The notes: generated by a model not told the origin, from the letters alone. A DNA stretch of 64,000 bases from Vibrio qingdaonensis (GCF_026191675.1 NZ_JAKRRY010000001.1:248001-312000), one strand, 5' to 3'; counted from the stretch's first letter, positions 35,462 through 44,003 are shown. Numbers and translations are program-made.

Positions 35462-36889
35462 ATGAAACGTATTTTAGTGCTTGGAGCCTCTGGCTATGTC
35501 GGTTCGCAATTAATTCCTAAACTCCTAGAACAAGGGCATGAGGTCACTGCTGCTGCTCGTCAAATTGAGTATCTCAAAGCTCGTGTCATGCCACACTCTC
35601 AATTGAAATTTGAATACCTCGATTTATCCAATCGAGAAGCCACGCTCGCCCTCATACCACATTTCGACATCGTCTTTTTCCTTGTCCATGGCATGGCTCA
35701 TGGTCACGACTTTCTCGACTACGAACTGACTCTTGCCCGTCATGTCAAAGAGGCTCTCGATATCAGTGACGTTCAGCACGTTATTTACTTAAGTGCGATT
35801 CAACCACAAACGGGGAACTCCGAACATTTAGCCGCAAGAAAAGCGACAGGGGATTTACTTAGAACCAGCAAGGTTGCAGTAACTGAATTGAGGGCTGGTG
35901 TTATTATCGGACCAGGATCAGCCGCGTATGAAATTATGCGTGACTTTGTCTATAACCTGCCCGTCCTCATTGCCCCTAAATGGGTCGAATCCAAAGCGAA
36001 CCCCATCGCTTTAGAGAATCTTAACTATTATCTCTTGCATTTGATTGCTGAAGACATGCCTTCCAATGTCATTTATGAGGTCGGTGGTCCGGACATTTTA
36101 TCCTACCATCAACAGTTTCAAATTATATGTGACAGTGTTAACAAGCCTCTTCGCCTTTGGGCAACCAGCCTACTCACCCCAAAGCTCGCCTCGTACTGGC
36201 TAGGCGTTGTCACTTCGGTGCCATCAAATATAGGGCGAGCATTACTCGCTGGATTAGAGCATGATTTCATTGCAGATTCGGCTTCAATCCAAAAACGTTA
36301 CCCTCAGCCATTAATTTCCTATGCTGACGCGGTAAAGTCCAGTGTTGAGCAAGAAGGTGACTTTGTCCTAAGCAACGTTTGGGGGTTCGACCCAAGCGCC
36401 CTGACTCGCTGGCAAGCTGGATATGGTTACTACCCTAAAAAGACTGGCGCGACGTTAACCACCCGCAAATCCAGTCAGGCGTTATGGGATGTTGTGAAGA
36501 AAATCGGCAGCCCCGATGAAGGCTACTTTTTTGCCAATGTACTATGGCGGACAAGAGAGTGGTTGGACATTTTCTTTGGCGGCGGTCGCCCTATTCGACG
36601 CGCGCCAAAAGGCCCACAACTTCAGGTGGGGGATTTCATTGATTCATGGAAAGTCATTCGTTGTGAAGAGCCTGGCTTTCTTTCTCTGCTATTTGGTATG
36701 AAGGGACCCGGTCTCGGCAGACTTGAATTCACGATTACCGACCTAGGTGACAAGCGGGAAATAAATATCACCGCATGGTGGCACCCCCAAGGGTTCCGTG
36801 GCCTACTGTATTGGTTTGCCATGATGCCTGCACATCTATTTATCTTCAAAGGTATGGTTCGCGCGGTGTGTAATAAAGCAAAAGACTGA
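35462..36889 (+). CDS. NAD(P)-binding Rossmann protein with DUF2867 C-terminal domain
   Basis: The 475-residue protein starts with a Rossmann motif (ILVLGASGYVGSQLIPKLLE) and an atypical SDR/NmrA-like domain to about residue 300. The C-terminal third (DEGYFFANVLWRTREWLDIF FGGG) is a DUF2867 domain, ending with a hydrophobic helix. This YbjT-like fusion is common in bacteria; its substrate is not established. It is a single gene. An SD-like GGAG precedes the ATG at 35462. Confidence 0.88.
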   Translation: MKRILVLGASGYVGSQLIPKLLEQGHEVTAAARQIEYLKARVMPHSQLKFEYLDLSNREATLALIPHFDIVFFLVHGMAHGHDFLDYELTLARHVKEALDISDVQHVIYLSAIQPQTGNSEHLAARKATGDLLRTSKVAVTELRAGVIIGPGSAAYEIMRDFVYNLPVLIAPKWVESKANPIALENLNYYLLHLIAEDMPSNVIYEVGGPDILSYHQQFQIICDSVNKPLRLWATSLLTPKLASYWLGVVTSVPSNIGRALLAGLEHDFIADSASIQKRYPQPLISYADAVKSSVEQEGDFVLSNVWGFDPSALTRWQAGYGYYPKKTGATLTTRKSSQALWDVVKKIGSPDEGYFFANVLWRTREWLDIFFGGGRPIRRAPKGPQLQVGDFIDSWKVIRCEEPGFLSLLFGMKGPGLGRLEFTITDLGDKREINITAWWHPQGFRGLLYWFAMMPAHLFIFKGMVRAVCNKAKD

Positions 36890-37052
36890 GCCAAAAGTCG
36901 TATTCGGCTCAATTTAATTTAAGCGTGTTACGTAACCTGATACTGAACATGCTTGAATGGTCTCATCGGCGATGACAGGGGCTTCATCTGCACCGATGAT
37001 TCAATACATCATGTTATTGCTACGACAAACGAACGACTCAACTATTTTGTTC

Positions 37053-37106
37053 ATGGTAACTATGCTGTTCATGGCAACTATTCTGTTAATGGCAACTATG
37101 CTGTTA
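37053..37106. repeat. 18-bp tandem repeat, three copies
   Basis: Units atggtaactatgctgttc, atggcaactattctgtta and atggcaactatgctgtta lie end to end at 37053, 37071 and 37089. The array is in the gap between two convergent genes (36889 and 37136). Confidence 0.9.
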
Positions 37107-37135
37107 ACGACAGCGGGCCTGTTAATCACAACTGG

Positions 37136-38167
37136 TTATTCACTTTCCCGACCAATACGGTAGATTTTTTCCGCTCGAGTCCCAAAGAACCAAAAGCTTA
37201 TCGCTAAAATGGCAAAGAACACGGCTTTGTGTGTCCCTTCCCAAAAGTACTCGATAAAACGAGTGTAAAGATTGATGAAGATAAAGATCAAACCAAACCC
37301 TCTCGTCAGTTCATCATCATACTTTATGCCGTGGTAGACAGAAGCAATAGACGCAACAAGTAGTAGCACCGACCAATGAATCAAAGAGAATTGAGTAACA
37401 TCACTCCATACCGACCAGTCAGCATAGTTTCCAAATACGGACATCAGCCACATAGAGACAAAGAATACTGACATCCCTACCGCTCGTGTCGTAATGGCAA
37501 AGTCTTCTTTTGATTCCCAACGACGCAACGCCCACGAACTAGAAGCGATGAGTAATACACCAAACAACACAAAGCGTAGCGGAAGATTTAGCCCAATAAA
37601 GTAGCCCAGCTCACTCGCCTGATGAGTTTCAAACCCAAACCAACAACCTAACGACAGTAACGCACATAGCCAAACGATTAGCGATGGAATCCAAAGCCCT
37701 AAGACGCCATAAACAAGCGAGGCGACGAGTATTAACTTAGTGACGCTGTCCGTTTGAATCACTTGACCCAGAAAATAAATCGACACTGCAGTACTGATTA
37801 TTCCCAGTACAAATAATGCTTCATTGCTAAACATTTTGTCCGGAGAAAGCTTCTTACGACGAAGGCCAAATGTGTAAAACAGTGCTGAAATCAACGCGAA
37901 AAACCCACTTTTCGCAATATCAGGGGCCGTAAAAATTTCCTCAAATAGCTTAATTAGCCATTCATCAAGCAGCACAGACAGCACTGACAATACAATACAA
38001 ACGATCGCTATCCAGAATGAGTATTTGGCGATCAACGACCAATCTATTTTTACGATTTGATAGCTGTCTTTCAGCCTATCAGAATCCTCAGAGGTAATAA
38101 CACCCTGCTCCAGCCATTGATCAATCGCACTTTCTACAACACGACTTTCTCTTTTCGATAACTTCAT
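37136..38167 (-). CDS. DUF2157 integral membrane protein
   Basis: The 343-residue protein has a soluble N-terminal region with WLEQGVITSEDSDRLKD, the DUF2157 hallmark, followed by about nine membrane helices. No catalytic motif is visible and its function is unknown. It is convergent with the YbjT-like gene; the next gene upstream is the broken phzF, on the same strand. Confidence 0.82.
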   Translation of the reverse strand: MKLSKRESRVVESAIDQWLEQGVITSEDSDRLKDSYQIVKIDWSLIAKYSFWIAIVCIVLSVLSVLLDEWLIKLFEEIFTAPDIAKSGFFALISALFYTFGLRRKKLSPDKMFSNEALFVLGIISTAVSIYFLGQVIQTDSVTKLILVASLVYGVLGLWIPSLIVWLCALLSLGCWFGFETHQASELGYFIGLNLPLRFVLFGVLLIASSSWALRRWESKEDFAITTRAVGMSVFFVSMWLMSVFGNYADWSVWSDVTQFSLIHWSVLLLVASIASVYHGIKYDDELTRGFGLIFIFINLYTRFIEYFWEGTHKAVFFAILAISFWFFGTRAEKIYRIGRESE

Positions 38168-38264
38168 TCTATCGCTCTTGTCTTGTACCTGTCTCTAACT
38201 AGGTATAGGTTAATGTGCGACTTAGCACTAACGATAAACCTCACCCTTTTTTACTGGCGAGACT

Positions 38265-38465
38265 TTAGATGTACAACTCAGACTTAGAAAACAAAACTGC
38301 ATCACCAGAAACGAGCACTCTTTCGCCAGAGAGCTCGGCGTACAATATGCCACTTCGTTGCGACGCTTGAAAAGCGACCATTGACGTTTTCCCAAGTTTC
38401 TCGCTCCAATAAGGTGTCAATCCCGCATGTATCGAGCCTGTCACTGGATCTTCGTCACCACCACT
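38265..38465 (-). pseudogene. PhzF-family protein, C-terminal fragment split by the mobile element
   Basis: About 66 codons encode the end of a PhzF-family isomerase-like protein, including the strongly conserved GGDEDPVTGSIHAGLTP motif. The matching N-terminal part lies nearly 7 kb away at 45428-46046 on the same strand. The open frame continues to 38474 into element sequence, with no proper start for this piece. Excision of the element would restore one gene of about 270 codons, a normal PhzF length. Confidence 0.9.
38459..38465. repeat. Left attachment core (attL)
   Basis: caccact, shared with the right junction, sits at the point where homology to PhzF ends. Just inside lies agctagcacaag, whose acaag is one arm of the inverted repeat seen when the element ends are joined. 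Confidence 0.65.
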
Positions 38466-38529
38466 AGCTAGCACAAGAACTGCATATCCAGTAAACTAAA
38501 CCCTTCTCTACACTTACCTGAGAGCTACA

Positions 38530-40074
38530 ATGCACGATTTCTCATTATATCAAAATATATACGCATACATACGTCACAGCAAAGACTCTCAAGCGCTAGG
38601 TGACTCTGTACGACGCCAACAAAAGTTAATACAAGCTTGGGCATCCGAGCATAAACGCTCAGTATCTCCCATCGAGACAGATGCAGGCAAATCGGCTTAC
38701 AGTGCAGAGCACATCAATACTGGCTATTTAGGGCAATTCTTAAGTGGCCTCAAAAGCGGAGCTGTCCCATCAAATAGTCTGCTACTGGTAGAGTCACTAG
38801 ACCGCCTCAGTCGCCAAGCTCTTCTAACTGCACTAGCCCAACTGGAAAGCATCATCACAGCAGGTGCAGACGTTCTAACTCTTACCGACAACAAACTTCA
38901 CACAACCAAGACGATAAACGACTTTGGCGACCTAGTATCAAGCCTAGCAGTAATGCAACGAGCACACGAAGAAAGCGAAACTAAGTCCAAGCGAATCAAA
39001 GAATCCTTTGCCTCTCGTGATGCACTAATGCGCCAAGGTATACCCGTAAACTATCGCCACCTCCCTAATTGGCTTGAATACCGTGAGAACGAACCCCAGT
39101 ACCGCATCAACGAGCACGCAAACACTATACGAGAAGTTTTCTCTCTCTACCTCTCAGGAAAAGGTGTCACACACATAGCCACCCGCCTAAACGAGCGTGG
39201 ATTGCTAAGAGCAGGAAAGACAGAGTGGACAACCGCCAACGTAAGCACACAGCTAGCTGACCGTCTCTGCATCGGTGAGTGGAAAGCCCACCCAAATGTC
39301 TACCCAGCTATCGTAAGCGAAAGCGACTTCAACGCAGTACAAGCACTCAAACGCACAGGAGTAGGACGCAGAGCCAACCGCCTAGAATCGGTCAACCTAT
39401 TCGTTGCAAGTACCTCACGCTGTTATTGTGGCAAGCCAATGCACATGACACGCCCCAGAGGTAAACCTCGCCTCACTTGCTCAGGCACACGCAAAGGTAA
39501 GACAGGCTGTCCTTATGGCTACAAGCTGTATGATGCAGAAGGTCTTGAGCGTGCTTTAGGGTTATGGCTCGCATTCAATCTAGGTACAGACACAGAAGAC
39601 TATAGCGCTAAGCTCTCCTATCTCAAGCAGCAGCAAGCAGCTAATGAAGAGAAGCGCCTACAGCTACAAAACCAAACCAAGAACATAGTTAAAGCCATTG
39701 CTCAACACGGCTCCATGCCAGAGTTCGATGATGAGTTAACAGCAATAAAGACAGATATCAAAGCTATTGAGGCAGATAACGAATCGATAGCCCTAGAGCT
39801 ACAGCGCCTAGAGCAACCAAAAACAGATATTGCCTCTTTGATGCGACATTGGAACGAGAAGTGCCAAGAGCATGACTACAGGCGAAAAATTTTAGCTCTA
39901 CTCGAAGCAAAGCAAGTGCAGTTCACAATGGAGAACGGAATCGTAACACTCAGCTACAGCAACCGAAAATGGGAATGGGAGCCTAAAAGCGACTTGTTTA
40001 AAATTGTCCTTGACCCAGAAGAGTTGCGCAACGAAATCTCAGATTTAAAATCCAAGTACTTAAAGGAATCATGA
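38530..40074 (+). CDS. Large serine recombinase (integrase of the element)
   Basis: The 514-residue protein has an N-terminal resolvase catalytic domain (residues about 10-150) with the nucleophile Ser17 in YIRHSKDSQ and the arginine motif in LLVESLDRLSRQ. A recombinase domain follows (about 170-270, with VTHIATRLNERGLLRAGKTE), then a zinc ribbon (CYCGKPMHMTRPRGKP ... CSGTRKGKTGC) and a coiled-coil region near 360-430. This is the standard integrase layout. It lies 65 bases from the left att core, as expected, and presumably inserts the element into phzF. Its stop overlaps the next small ORF. Confidence 0.93.
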   Translation: MHDFSLYQNIYAYIRHSKDSQALGDSVRRQQKLIQAWASEHKRSVSPIETDAGKSAYSAEHINTGYLGQFLSGLKSGAVPSNSLLLVESLDRLSRQALLTALAQLESIITAGADVLTLTDNKLHTTKTINDFGDLVSSLAVMQRAHEESETKSKRIKESFASRDALMRQGIPVNYRHLPNWLEYRENEPQYRINEHANTIREVFSLYLSGKGVTHIATRLNERGLLRAGKTEWTTANVSTQLADRLCIGEWKAHPNVYPAIVSESDFNAVQALKRTGVGRRANRLESVNLFVASTSRCYCGKPMHMTRPRGKPRLTCSGTRKGKTGCPYGYKLYDAEGLERALGLWLAFNLGTDTEDYSAKLSYLKQQQAANEEKRLQLQNQTKNIVKAIAQHGSMPEFDDELTAIKTDIKAIEADNESIALELQRLEQPKTDIASLMRHWNEKCQEHDYRRKILALLEAKQVQFTMENGIVTLSYSNRKWEWEPKSDLFKIVLDPEELRNEISDLKSKYLKES

Positions 40075-40262
40075 TGCAGAAGGACAAAGCTAGGCTAAAA
40101 CGAGAGCGCAGAGCTGCTAGATACGGTGTAACTGTCGCTCAATGGTATCAAATGCCTAAAGCAGAACGTGAAGCCCTCAAAGCGAAAGCCAAGGTAGAGC
40201 GAGAGCAAAGGCAAGAGGAGCGACTAGACCTCCAACACCTTTCAACCCTTGACCATCTCTAA
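40071..40262 (+). CDS. Small basic protein coupled to the integrase (possible excision factor)
   Basis: The 63-residue protein is rich in K, R and E (ARLKRERRAARYGVTVAQWY) and predicted helical. Its ATG overlaps the integrase stop (ATGA), so it is translationally coupled. Nothing in it matches a family I know. Small basic proteins beside large serine integrases are often recombination directionality factors; that role here is inference from size, charge and position. A terminator follows at once. Confidence 0.7.
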   Translation: MMQKDKARLKRERRAARYGVTVAQWYQMPKAEREALKAKAKVEREQRQEERLDLQHLSTLDHL

Positions 40263-40275
40263 GCTGAACAGCTAA

Positions 40276-40300
40276 GGGGGCGTGATGCCCCCGTTCTTTC
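40276..40300. terminator. Terminator between the integrase operon and the Cys-rich gene cluster
   Basis: gggggc and gcccccc-type arms pair around gtgat and are followed by a T-rich tract (gttctttct). It separates two convergent gene sets in the element. Confidence 0.8.
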
Positions 40301-41293
40301 TCATACTGTTATCTGTTTCGTTGCGTGCTCCTTATCAAAAGGTATCAATGTATGTATTGCCTCGAAACGAATCTTATCGAACAGGGTTTCCCAGTGTGCC
40401 CAGATAACCTCCCATTTAATTTCCTCTTCGTGGACAGTACCCATAGCTGTAAGCTCTGCTGCCTCTTCATCAATCATTTTGGCTCTTTTAAGCGATGAGA
40501 TTTCCCCTGCCTTGAACAGCGCACTGGCTTCCTTCTTCTTCTCAAACAATGCGCTTTCAAAAGTGCCATAGAATCCATCTACTTCTTCTAGATGCTTGGC
40601 TAAGGCGTCAATGTGGCTTTGAATCTCAGGACGATTGTGCCATTTCTGAATCCTTTCTAGTTCCGCCATGAGGCCAATCTCTAGCACCCCTGCCTCTGCC
40701 ATTGCCTTAGCTACTCGCTCCTCCGTTGCTTTCGGTGCAACCCGCTTAGGGTTACTTGCTATGAACTCTTCAATGGCCGCCTTGCCTAGAATGTTAGTAA
40801 TCTCATATTTGTTGATGCTCTTAGCACGTTCGCCCTGTGTTCTCCACGGGTGGAGCATCTTGTCATGGGCATCTGTGTAAGGTCGGTTTCCTGCGGCTTG
40901 GTTGGGAGCAGCGAAACCAACTAGTAAGTTTGCAGGGTGATGGCTTCCAAACCATGTACACCCGTTCTTGTCTGTGTACTTACGTGCAGCCAAGTGGCAT
41001 ACGTGTATTCGTCGGATTTGCTTAAACTCTCCATCTTGGTACTTGTACCCTGCAAGCATAGAGCGCAACCACAGCACAGTATCTAGTTCAATGAGTGCCT
41101 GAGCGTCTAGTCCCTGTAAACCTGCTAGACTTTCTGCCGCTTTACACTGATTAAGCAGCCATTGCCCTACCTTGGTTTTGAAAAAGCGCACTGTATCGTT
41201 TCTGTGTGCTCCGCAATACCCATAGTTGCCTTTCTTGGCTTTGTGCTTACAGCCTATTATTTTGCAGTATGGGCGTTTAGTTTGCTTGGTCAT
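40301..41293 (-). CDS. Element protein with zinc-finger start and HNH-like nuclease motif
   Basis: The 330-residue protein begins with a Cys/His cluster (CKIIGCKHKAKKGNYGYCGA H), probably a zinc finger. Residues about 95-140 read HVCHLAARKY ... GSHHPANLLVGFAAPNQAAG, which resembles the H...H...N layout of an HNH/endonuclease-VII fold (HxxxH, then NLxxxxxxxN). The C-terminal half is helical and charged. I chose ATG 41293, which overlaps the upstream gene stop (TAATG) and has AGGAAG upstream; a GTG at 41335 is less likely. Function is unknown; a nuclease is the best inference. Confidence 0.68.
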   Translation of the reverse strand: MTKQTKRPYCKIIGCKHKAKKGNYGYCGAHRNDTVRFFKTKVGQWLLNQCKAAESLAGLQGLDAQALIELDTVLWLRSMLAGYKYQDGEFKQIRRIHVCHLAARKYTDKNGCTWFGSHHPANLLVGFAAPNQAAGNRPYTDAHDKMLHPWRTQGERAKSINKYEITNILGKAAIEEFIASNPKRVAPKATEERVAKAMAEAGVLEIGLMAELERIQKWHNRPEIQSHIDALAKHLEEVDGFYGTFESALFEKKKEASALFKAGEISSLKRAKMIDEEAAELTAMGTVHEEEIKWEVIWAHWETLFDKIRFEAIHTLIPFDKEHATKQITV

Positions 41294-41640
41294 TATGCTT
41301 CCTTCTTGAGTTGTCGTTGGTGTTTCTGTCTGCACTGGTAGCTGTGATAGCGGTGGTTCTCCGCATTAACACGGAAAGTTTCACTACACTCAGGGTTGGC
41401 GCATTTCACAGTGTCCCCAATACGGTAGCGTCTACGGTTACTGCCGTTAGTCTTGGCATCAGCACCCTTGCGGGTCTTCTGTTTTGTTCTCCCCTCCTTG
41501 TGTACACGGTTGTCAGCTCTCAGCGTTTTAGGGTCGTAGGTTTTCCATGGACTAAAGCAAGTGCTAGAGCAGAAAGATGTGGGTTGCTCCGCCTTAAAGG
41601 TGTTGTAACAGTTTGGTGCTTTGCATCTGTATAACTCCAT
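41293..41640 (-). CDS. Small protein with two zinc-finger-like Cys clusters
   Basis: The 115-residue protein has two similar modules: CKAPNCYNTFKAEQPTSFCS STC near the start and CANPECSETFRVNAENHRYH SYQC near the end, joined by a basic linker rich in K, R and T. The repeated CxxxxC ... CxxxC pattern suggests two zinc ribbons like those in HNH or MYM-type proteins. It has AAGGA 8 bases before the ATG and is coupled to the HNH-like gene. Function is unknown; nucleic acid binding is likely. Confidence 0.68.
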   Translation of the reverse strand: MELYRCKAPNCYNTFKAEQPTSFCSSTCFSPWKTYDPKTLRADNRVHKEGRTKQKTRKGADAKTNGSNRRRYRIGDTVKCANPECSETFRVNAENHRYHSYQCRQKHQRQLKKEA

Positions 41641-41803
41641 TTTTATTCCTTGTATCTGGGTTTAATTTAGTGGGTCTAGGGTGGCTACTTTGGGGTGCCC
41701 TCAGCCCTTGCAGGGCAAGGGGTCGGAGTACCATCAGTTTCTTAAACTTATAGGTGTATAAGAGGCTCTCAAAATGGAGGGCGTTCTCACGCCCGACTCC
41801 TTC
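41641..41803 (-). other. Structured gap inside the element's Cys-rich gene cluster
   Basis: On the minus strand, just after the 250-residue gene stop, GGGCGT and ACGCCC pair around GAGA, with a short T run after; a second hairpin CCCTTG/CAAGGG follows. The first looks like an intrinsic terminator or attenuator, so the two downstream genes may have their own promoter here. Confidence 0.5.
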
Positions 41804-42556
41804 TTATTTCCTCTTGGAATGAGCCTTCTCTAGCAGCTCTAAAACATCAGGTCTTTGCTTGTGCTTATTCTCAGGCTCACAAGTCCCACAGTGCTCAAAA
41901 CCCCTCACTGCATAGTTCTTACATCCACGAGTAGAGCAAGAGACTCTCTTAGTTGTTTGGTCTAGGCGTCTTCGTATAGCGTTTGTACTGACAGGCTCAG
42001 GAATCAGATAACCTTTCTCTGTTTGATTCCATTCGACAAGACCTACCTCGTTGGCAAATCTTAGAGTGTGGGCAATGGGTTTTCTCTTGAGCTTTCTCTG
42101 ATACATCTCTCGCAAGACATTGTGTGCTCTGGTTTTCGGTGGGTACTTATTGTATTTCTTGACGGTCTTCTCTAGCTTTCGAACCTTCTCCTTGTGCTGC
42201 TTTCTTGAATCAATTCCGTAAGCCTTCCTTTCATCTAGCTCCTTCCGTCTGCATGACTCCCAATGAAAGATTGTTCCTGTTGGTCTTGGTCTCCATACCC
42301 AAGGCTTGAAACGATAACCTTGACGCTCTAACTCGAACCACGCCCAGTGCTCACCGTTTCTAATCTCCTTGATAGTTAGAATGCTCAAGCCGCTTAACTC
42401 CATCAGAACAGAGTTAGGTACAAACCTTCCCTCTTGGCGTTCTATATACTTCGCACAGACAAGAGCCGCCTCAAGTGTACTTTCCTTCCCTCTCCATCTT
42501 GGAAACTGTATATCTTCGCCTCTCGCTAATGCATCAATCATCAGGTCGAAATCCAT
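41804..42556 (-). CDS. Unknown element protein with C-terminal zinc-finger-like cluster
   Basis: The 250-residue protein is basic. Its N-terminal part (residues about 25-75, VPNSVLMELSGLSILTIKEI RNG) reads like a helix-turn-helix. The middle is helical and rich in K and R. The end has CSTRGCKNYAVRGFEHCGTC, a CxxxxC ... CxxC cluster much like those of its two neighbours. It has GAGGAG 11 bases upstream. I do not recognise the family; DNA-binding regulation is an inference. Confidence 0.65.
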   Translation of the reverse strand: MDFDLMIDALARGEDIQFPRWRGKESTLEAALVCAKYIERQEGRFVPNSVLMELSGLSILTIKEIRNGEHWAWFELERQGYRFKPWVWRPRPTGTIFHWESCRRKELDERKAYGIDSRKQHKEKVRKLEKTVKKYNKYPPKTRAHNVLREMYQRKLKRKPIAHTLRFANEVGLVEWNQTEKGYLIPEPVSTNAIRRRLDQTTKRVSCSTRGCKNYAVRGFEHCGTCEPENKHKQRPDVLELLEKAHSKRK

Positions 42557-42898
42557 CGTCTGACTCTCCTCTAGTAGTTCTAAGTGTGTGTTCTTATCCT
42601 CTATAGGGTGTCTTTAATACCTCGATTGCTTCTCTAGCCCTTGGTATGTCTAGTTCTATTGTGATTTTCAGGAAGGTCGTCAAGGAAGGTAGTAGACGTA
42701 TGGTTTCGGAGGGGTGTACAAGGTCTTAGCTATGTCACTTTTGAGTGCAGTCCATGTATGAGACTGACAGCAAACACGCTATGTATTTAGCATCCTGAAA
42801 GTCCGATACTGTCGGATTACAAATACTAAAAAGGCTACCCCGAAGAGTAGCCATATCTAGTTGAGAAGAGGAGTTAATTGGTTGGTAATACAGAATGC
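42557..42898. other. 342-base gap inside the element
   Basis: The region presumably holds the promoter of the leftward 250-residue gene. Its right end has the terminator of the next gene set (42826-42852) and a small inverted repeat tccga-N5-tcgga at 42803-42817. A short frame near 42610-42720 on the minus strand encodes LKITIELDIPRAREAIEVL-like sequence but lacks a credible start, so I do not call it. Confidence 0.5.
42826..42852 (-). terminator. Terminator after the membrane/soluble cargo pair
   Basis: On the minus strand GGCTAC and GTAGCC enclose TC-TTCG-GG, giving an 8-base-pair hairpin with a stable TTCG loop, followed by T5. It is 47 bases after the stop codon of the 146-residue gene. 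Confidence 0.92.
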
Positions 42899-43339
42899 CT
42901 AACCAAAGGCAATTAGAGAGCCACCACCTGCCATGCTGTTGTTAGAGAAGGTTCCACCTCCTACCACAAGTTTTGAACGGTCTCCATACACACTGAAGCC
43001 TATTGGTCTGAGGTCAACTTGGTCAACATTTACAACGTCTGTAGAGGTAGCCTTCGCTGAAAGCACAACCGTACTACCCGCAAGTATTGTAATTTTATTG
43101 TTCTTCATTTTGACTTTAATAGCAGGGTTTACTGATTCACTGTGTTCAACCACATAAGTGAGGTCATCATGTTGGCTATCAACAAGACCTTTTAACCAGA
43201 CAGTAGGAGATTTTCCTTTCCCTATTAGTAAAGGAAAATCTCCCTTAATCGTAAGTAATTGACCTCCTCCCGTGATGGTATTGCTGCAAACCATCAATTT
43301 CTTTAGTGGTTGGAAACCTTCTGGTAGGGTACTACGCAT
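42899..43339 (-). CDS. Unknown beta-rich, glycine-rich element protein
   Basis: The 146-residue soluble protein has many beta-prone stretches (FPLLIGKGKSPTVWLKGLV, NKITILAGSTVVLSAK) and ends with a glycine-rich tail (LVVGGGTFSNNSMAGGGSL). No signal peptide, metal site or catalytic motif is evident and I recognise no family. I chose ATG 43339; a GTG at 43345 shares a base with the upstream stop. It forms a pair with the membrane protein gene. Function is unknown. Confidence 0.65.
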   Translation of the reverse strand: MRSTLPEGFQPLKKLMVCSNTITGGGQLLTIKGDFPLLIGKGKSPTVWLKGLVDSQHDDLTYVVEHSESVNPAIKVKMKNNKITILAGSTVVLSAKATSTDVVNVDQVDLRPIGFSVYGDRSKLVVGGGTFSNNSMAGGGSLIAFG

Positions 43340-43344
43340 TCTCA

Positions 43345-43716
43345 CTAATCCTCATCCGAAAAGAACAATTCAATTTTGTCCATCACTTCTTTTTTCTTAT
43401 CTTTGGTGATACGTCCCCAAATCCCGAAAGCAAGGCAAATAATCCCGCCTATTACCAAAACAATCCACTGTCCCTTAGTTACTACTTTGTAGTCATCTAG
43501 GATTTGCGGCAAGATACTAAATAAGTACCCCCCTACTGCAAACATGGCTTGAACCATCCAAAGGTAAGGTTTATTTGCACCGTTTTTTAGCCGCTCAAAA
43601 TCAACTTCTCTGAGTAAGAATAAGTCTTCCAAGCCTTTTACGCTTTCACCACTCTTGATATCTTGGACAGCAATAGGTTGGTTTAGGCGTTGTCCTTCGT
43701 ATATTAGGCCGCTCAT
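43345..43716 (-). CDS. Small membrane protein of unknown function (element cargo)
   Basis: The 123-residue protein has a soluble N-terminal half with SGESVKGLEDLFLLREVDFE, then two membrane helices (about 53-72, LWMVQAMFAVGGYLFSILP, and 85-103, WIVLVIGGIICLAFGIWG), and a short charged tail. It is the first gene of a pair, overlapping the downstream start by the stop codon. Two-helix membrane proteins next to a soluble partner occur in phage defence modules, but no defence motif is visible. I chose ATG 43716 just inside a GTG. Confidence 0.68.
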   Translation of the reverse strand: MSGLIYEGQRLNQPIAVQDIKSGESVKGLEDLFLLREVDFERLKNGANKPYLWMVQAMFAVGGYLFSILPQILDDYKVVTKGQWIVLVIGGIICLAFGIWGRITKDKKKEVMDKIELFFSDED

Positions 43717-43719
43717 CAC

Positions 43720-43942
43720 TTATATTCACTATATCTCAAATAACAAACATTCAGTTACGTTAAATTGAAACCGATTGAATATCAAAGAAATATTCTACAT
43801 CCAAGAGCATCCTCACGAAAAACAATTGTTATATCTCTACTGCCATTTCGATACATACTCAAAAAACTGTTGATATAGCTACAAACCTGAGTCAACTATC
43901 TATCTGTAGTATTAGGGGCTTATCTGTAAATAATAGAATAAA
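43720..43942. promoter_or_regulatory. AT-rich promoter region of the membrane/soluble pair
   Basis: This 220-base stretch is markedly AT-rich and lies between the end of one leftward operon and the start of the next, so it should carry the promoter of the pair. A TTGTTA-N16-TATAAG pair sits very close to the start codon, too close for a standard leader. The assignment is by position only. Confidence 0.4.
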
Positions 43943-43966
43943 ATAAAAAACTGCCACAAAAGGCAG
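43943..43966 (-). terminator. Terminator after the small recombinase operon
   Basis: On the minus strand CTGCC and GGCAG pair around TTTTGT and are followed by T6 and more AT-rich sequence. It lies about 40 bases after the stop of the 49-residue zinc-ribbon ORF. Confidence 0.88.
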
Positions 43967-44003
43967 CTCTGGGACACTTCAATTTAGGCTAACTTCCCCC
44001 TTG

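Noticed and set aside
36957..37163. Small plus-strand ORF across the 18-bp repeat
   Set aside because: It overlaps the convergent DUF2157 gene, lacks a good ribosome site, and its peptide repeats simply reflect the DNA repeat; another frame is also open there.
38265..38474. Free-standing 69-codon gene
   Set aside because: It is the C-terminal end of phzF plus a few codons of element DNA, without a start of its own.
42600..42725. Short minus-strand frame ending in an LKITIELDIPRAREAIEVL-like peptide
   Set aside because: The peptide looks protein-like, but there is no ATG or GTG, only a TTG without a ribosome site, so I could not support a gene. A frameshifted remnant is possible.
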